NCBI GenBank assembly: GCA_013812565.1
Contig: JACCTF010000153.1
Location: forward strand, 1 to 7,627
DNA length: 7,627 nucleotides
Origin: Pyrinomonadaceae bacterium
GTDB taxonomy: Bacteria > Acidobacteriota > Blastocatellia > Pyrinomonadales > Pyrinomonadaceae
Reading direction: 5' to 3'
Shown: positions 6,960-7,627 of the stretch, one piece after another
Layout of the letters: every line of letters starts with the position of its first letter
Numbering within the stretch: the stretch's first letter is position 1
The notes under the pieces: generated by a model
Databases searched by the model: none
Seen by the model: the letters and a program-made list of their open reading frames with translations, nothing else
What the model was told of the DNA's origin: nothing
Program-made: the position numbers and the translations under genes

Positions 6960-7214
6960 CTAAACCCGTTTGCGGCGATTACACTTGTGGCTGTCCCTTA
7001 ACACCATTCAGTAAATTTGCGATGAGCATCTGACATGATTTCCTCCATAAGATATACTCACGGTTAATCTAACGGTTTGATTGATGTTACGCAGTCCGAA
7101 CATGAACGACGCGCACAAACCAGTGATCAATAACAGACGGGCTGAATCGAAACATAGAAGGTTGGCGCCACCGCCCATACAAATGTTCCATTGTTGTATC
7201 CTTCAATTTGTCGG

Positions 7215-7337
7215 ATGCAAGTAAGGAGAGGTTTTCGCTCACTTCGATGGGATGCGGAGAAGGAGGAGATCATCGGCGACCGCGAAGCCAATCAGTTGCT
7301 GATGAAGCCGTACCGAAAACCGTGGAAGCTCTTGTAA
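7215..7337 (+). pseudogene. C-terminal remnant of a Gfo/Idh/MocA family oxidoreductase
   Basis: In this frame the last ~35 codons before the TAA read GFRSLRWDAEKEEIIGD, then REANQLLMKPYRKPWKLL. The (R)SLRWD, IIGDREA and PYRxPW pattern is the usual C-terminal tail of Gfo/Idh/MocA NAD(P)-dependent sugar-type oxidoreductases. The Rossmann domain and the rest of a ~400-residue enzyme are absent: upstream of about 7230 the frame stops resembling the family, and I see no coding continuation in the other frames. It is therefore a deleted gene remnant, not a functional enzyme. The downstream GMC gene is on the same strand, and Gfo/Idh and GMC genes are often neighbours in Acidobacteriota, which supports an original pair. 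An ATG at 7215 exists, but expression as a 40-residue peptide seems unlikely. Confidence 0.7.
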
Positions 7338-7369
7338 GAAGGGAAGAAGGCGGAAGGATGAGTAGGAAG

Positions 7370-7439
7370 ACAGGAGTCAGAAAACAGAATTCAGAAAACA
7401 GAAGTCAGGAGACAGGAGTCAGAAGACAGAATTCAGAAT
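7370..7439 (+). repeat. Ten tandem 7-bp repeats (consensus WCAGRAD)
   Basis: Ten exact-length heptads run without interruption. All carry CAG at positions 2-4, and the first base alternates strictly A, T, A, T along the array, so the true period may be 14 bp. Examples are ACAGGAG (7370-7376), TCAGAAA (7377-7383), ACAGAAT (7384-7390) and TCAGAAT (7433-7439). Three more units occur in inverted orientation at 7460-7480. This resembles the short tandemly repeated repetitive (STRR) heptanucleotides known from cyanobacteria; similar intergenic arrays exist in other phyla. No protein-coding sense is supported. Confidence 0.85.
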
Positions 7440-7483
7440 AGTACGCGGCAACCGCTTTTATTCTGACTCCTGTCTCCTGTTTT
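7406..7483 (+). terminator. 19-bp stem formed by direct and inverted heptads, followed by TTTT
   Basis: The 19 bases at 7406-7424 (heptads TCAGGAG, ACAGGAG, TCAGAA) are exactly complementary to 7461-7479, and TTTT follows at 7480-7483. A small GCGG/CCGC hairpin (7445-7448, 7452-7455) caps the 36-nt loop, and TCAGAATA (7433-7440) offers a competing pairing with 7459-7466. It could stop transcription coming from the Gfo/Idh remnant 30 nt before the GMC start, or it may simply reflect the repeat's own structure. Confidence 0.45.
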
Positions 7484-7513
7484 AACTACTTGGTAATTTG
7501 AGAGAGGTAGAAG

Positions 7514-7627
7514 ATGGCGAAAGAGGAAATGTACGATGCGATTGTGGTCGGCTCGGGCGCGACCGGCGGGTGGGCCGCAAAGGAACTGACCGAAAAGGGT
7601 TTGCGCGTGGCGGTGCTGGAAGCCGGG
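7514..7627 (+). CDS. GMC family oxidoreductase, N-terminal 38 residues (runs off right edge)
   Basis: The first 38 codons read [19 protein letters not shown], then [19 protein letters not shown]. This is the FAD-binding Rossmann start of a glucose-methanol-choline oxidoreductase: GSGATGG (13-19) is the dinucleotide-binding glycine loop, and Glu36 at the end of the second strand is the expected ligand of the FAD ribose. These enzymes oxidise alcohol groups of sugars or polyols; the substrate cannot be read from this fragment. No signal peptide precedes the fold, so the product starts in the cytoplasm. The ATG has GAGAGAGG about 6 nt upstream. It is divergent from amt and follows a degraded Gfo/Idh gene and the heptad array. 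A different FAD-dependent dehydrogenase is the main alternative. Confidence 0.85.
   Translation, partial: MAKEEMYDAIVVGSGATGGWAAKELTEKGLRVAVLEAG

Larger units (their letters stand above)
6431..7214. other. Long spacer upstream of amt, no recognisable gene
   Basis: About 0.78 kb separates amt from the divergent right-hand genes. I see no coding region on either strand, no tRNA and no insertion sequence. It should hold the amt promoter. A TAATAC on the minus strand near 6534-6539 could be a -10 but lacks a good -35. TTGGCAGAGATGTTAGC (6572-6556, minus) resembles a sigma-54 site, but its GG and GC are 11 rather than 10 bases apart. A GGTACC pair and a compact GC-rich hairpin are listed separately. 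Confidence 0.55.

Noticed and set aside
7208..7441. A 77-codon plus-strand frame that runs through the heptad array
   Set aside because: It starts with TTG, is in a different frame from the Gfo/Idh tail, and its end is just translated repeats.
7370..7480. CRISPR array
   Set aside because: The units are contiguous 7-bp heptads with no spacers and no cas genes nearby.

Overview
The window comes from a bacterium. Its four main genes lie on the minus strand and form a nitrogen-assimilation locus. In order of transcription (right to left) they are an ammonium channel (amt), a small exported beta-barrel-like protein of unknown function, type I glutamine synthetase (glnA), and the N-terminal third of the large subunit of glutamate synthase (gltB), which runs off the left edge. 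The pathway logic is clear: Amt brings in ammonium, GlnA fixes it onto glutamate, and GltB moves the amide nitrogen onto 2-oxoglutarate. The exported protein, placed between amt and glnA, suggests a Gram-negative (diderm) cell. The protein style, the GMC-type dehydrogenase at the right edge beside a Gfo/Idh/MocA remnant, and the heptad intergenic repeats would fit Acidobacteriota (Blastocatellia-like). That assignment is an impression, not a proof.

Layout: gltB (1-1684, partial); a 481-bp spacer with two perfect 15-bp inverted repeats (1737-1775 and 2007-2042) and two hairpins just after glnA; glnA (2166-3581); a 114-bp spacer; the exported protein (3696-4436); a 485-bp spacer with four inverted repeats; amt (4922-6430); about 0.8 kb with no recognisable gene; then, on the plus strand, a short C-terminal remnant of a Gfo/Idh/MocA oxidoreductase (7215-7337), an array of ten 7-bp repeats with three inverted copies (7370-7480), and the start of a GMC oxidoreductase (7514 to the right edge).

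The spacers of 114 to 485 bp and their many hairpins argue against a single tight operon. Each gene probably has its own leader or terminator, with functional clustering. No PII (glnB/glnK) gene is present in the window, although the Amt C-terminus that normally contacts PII is intact and GlnA keeps the adenylylation tyrosine. I found no CRISPR, tRNA, rRNA or insertion sequence, and no convincing sigma-54 promoter. The core genes are ordinary. The less usual items are the exported protein inside an ammonium-assimilation cluster, the structured leaders, the broken Gfo/Idh gene and the heptad array.
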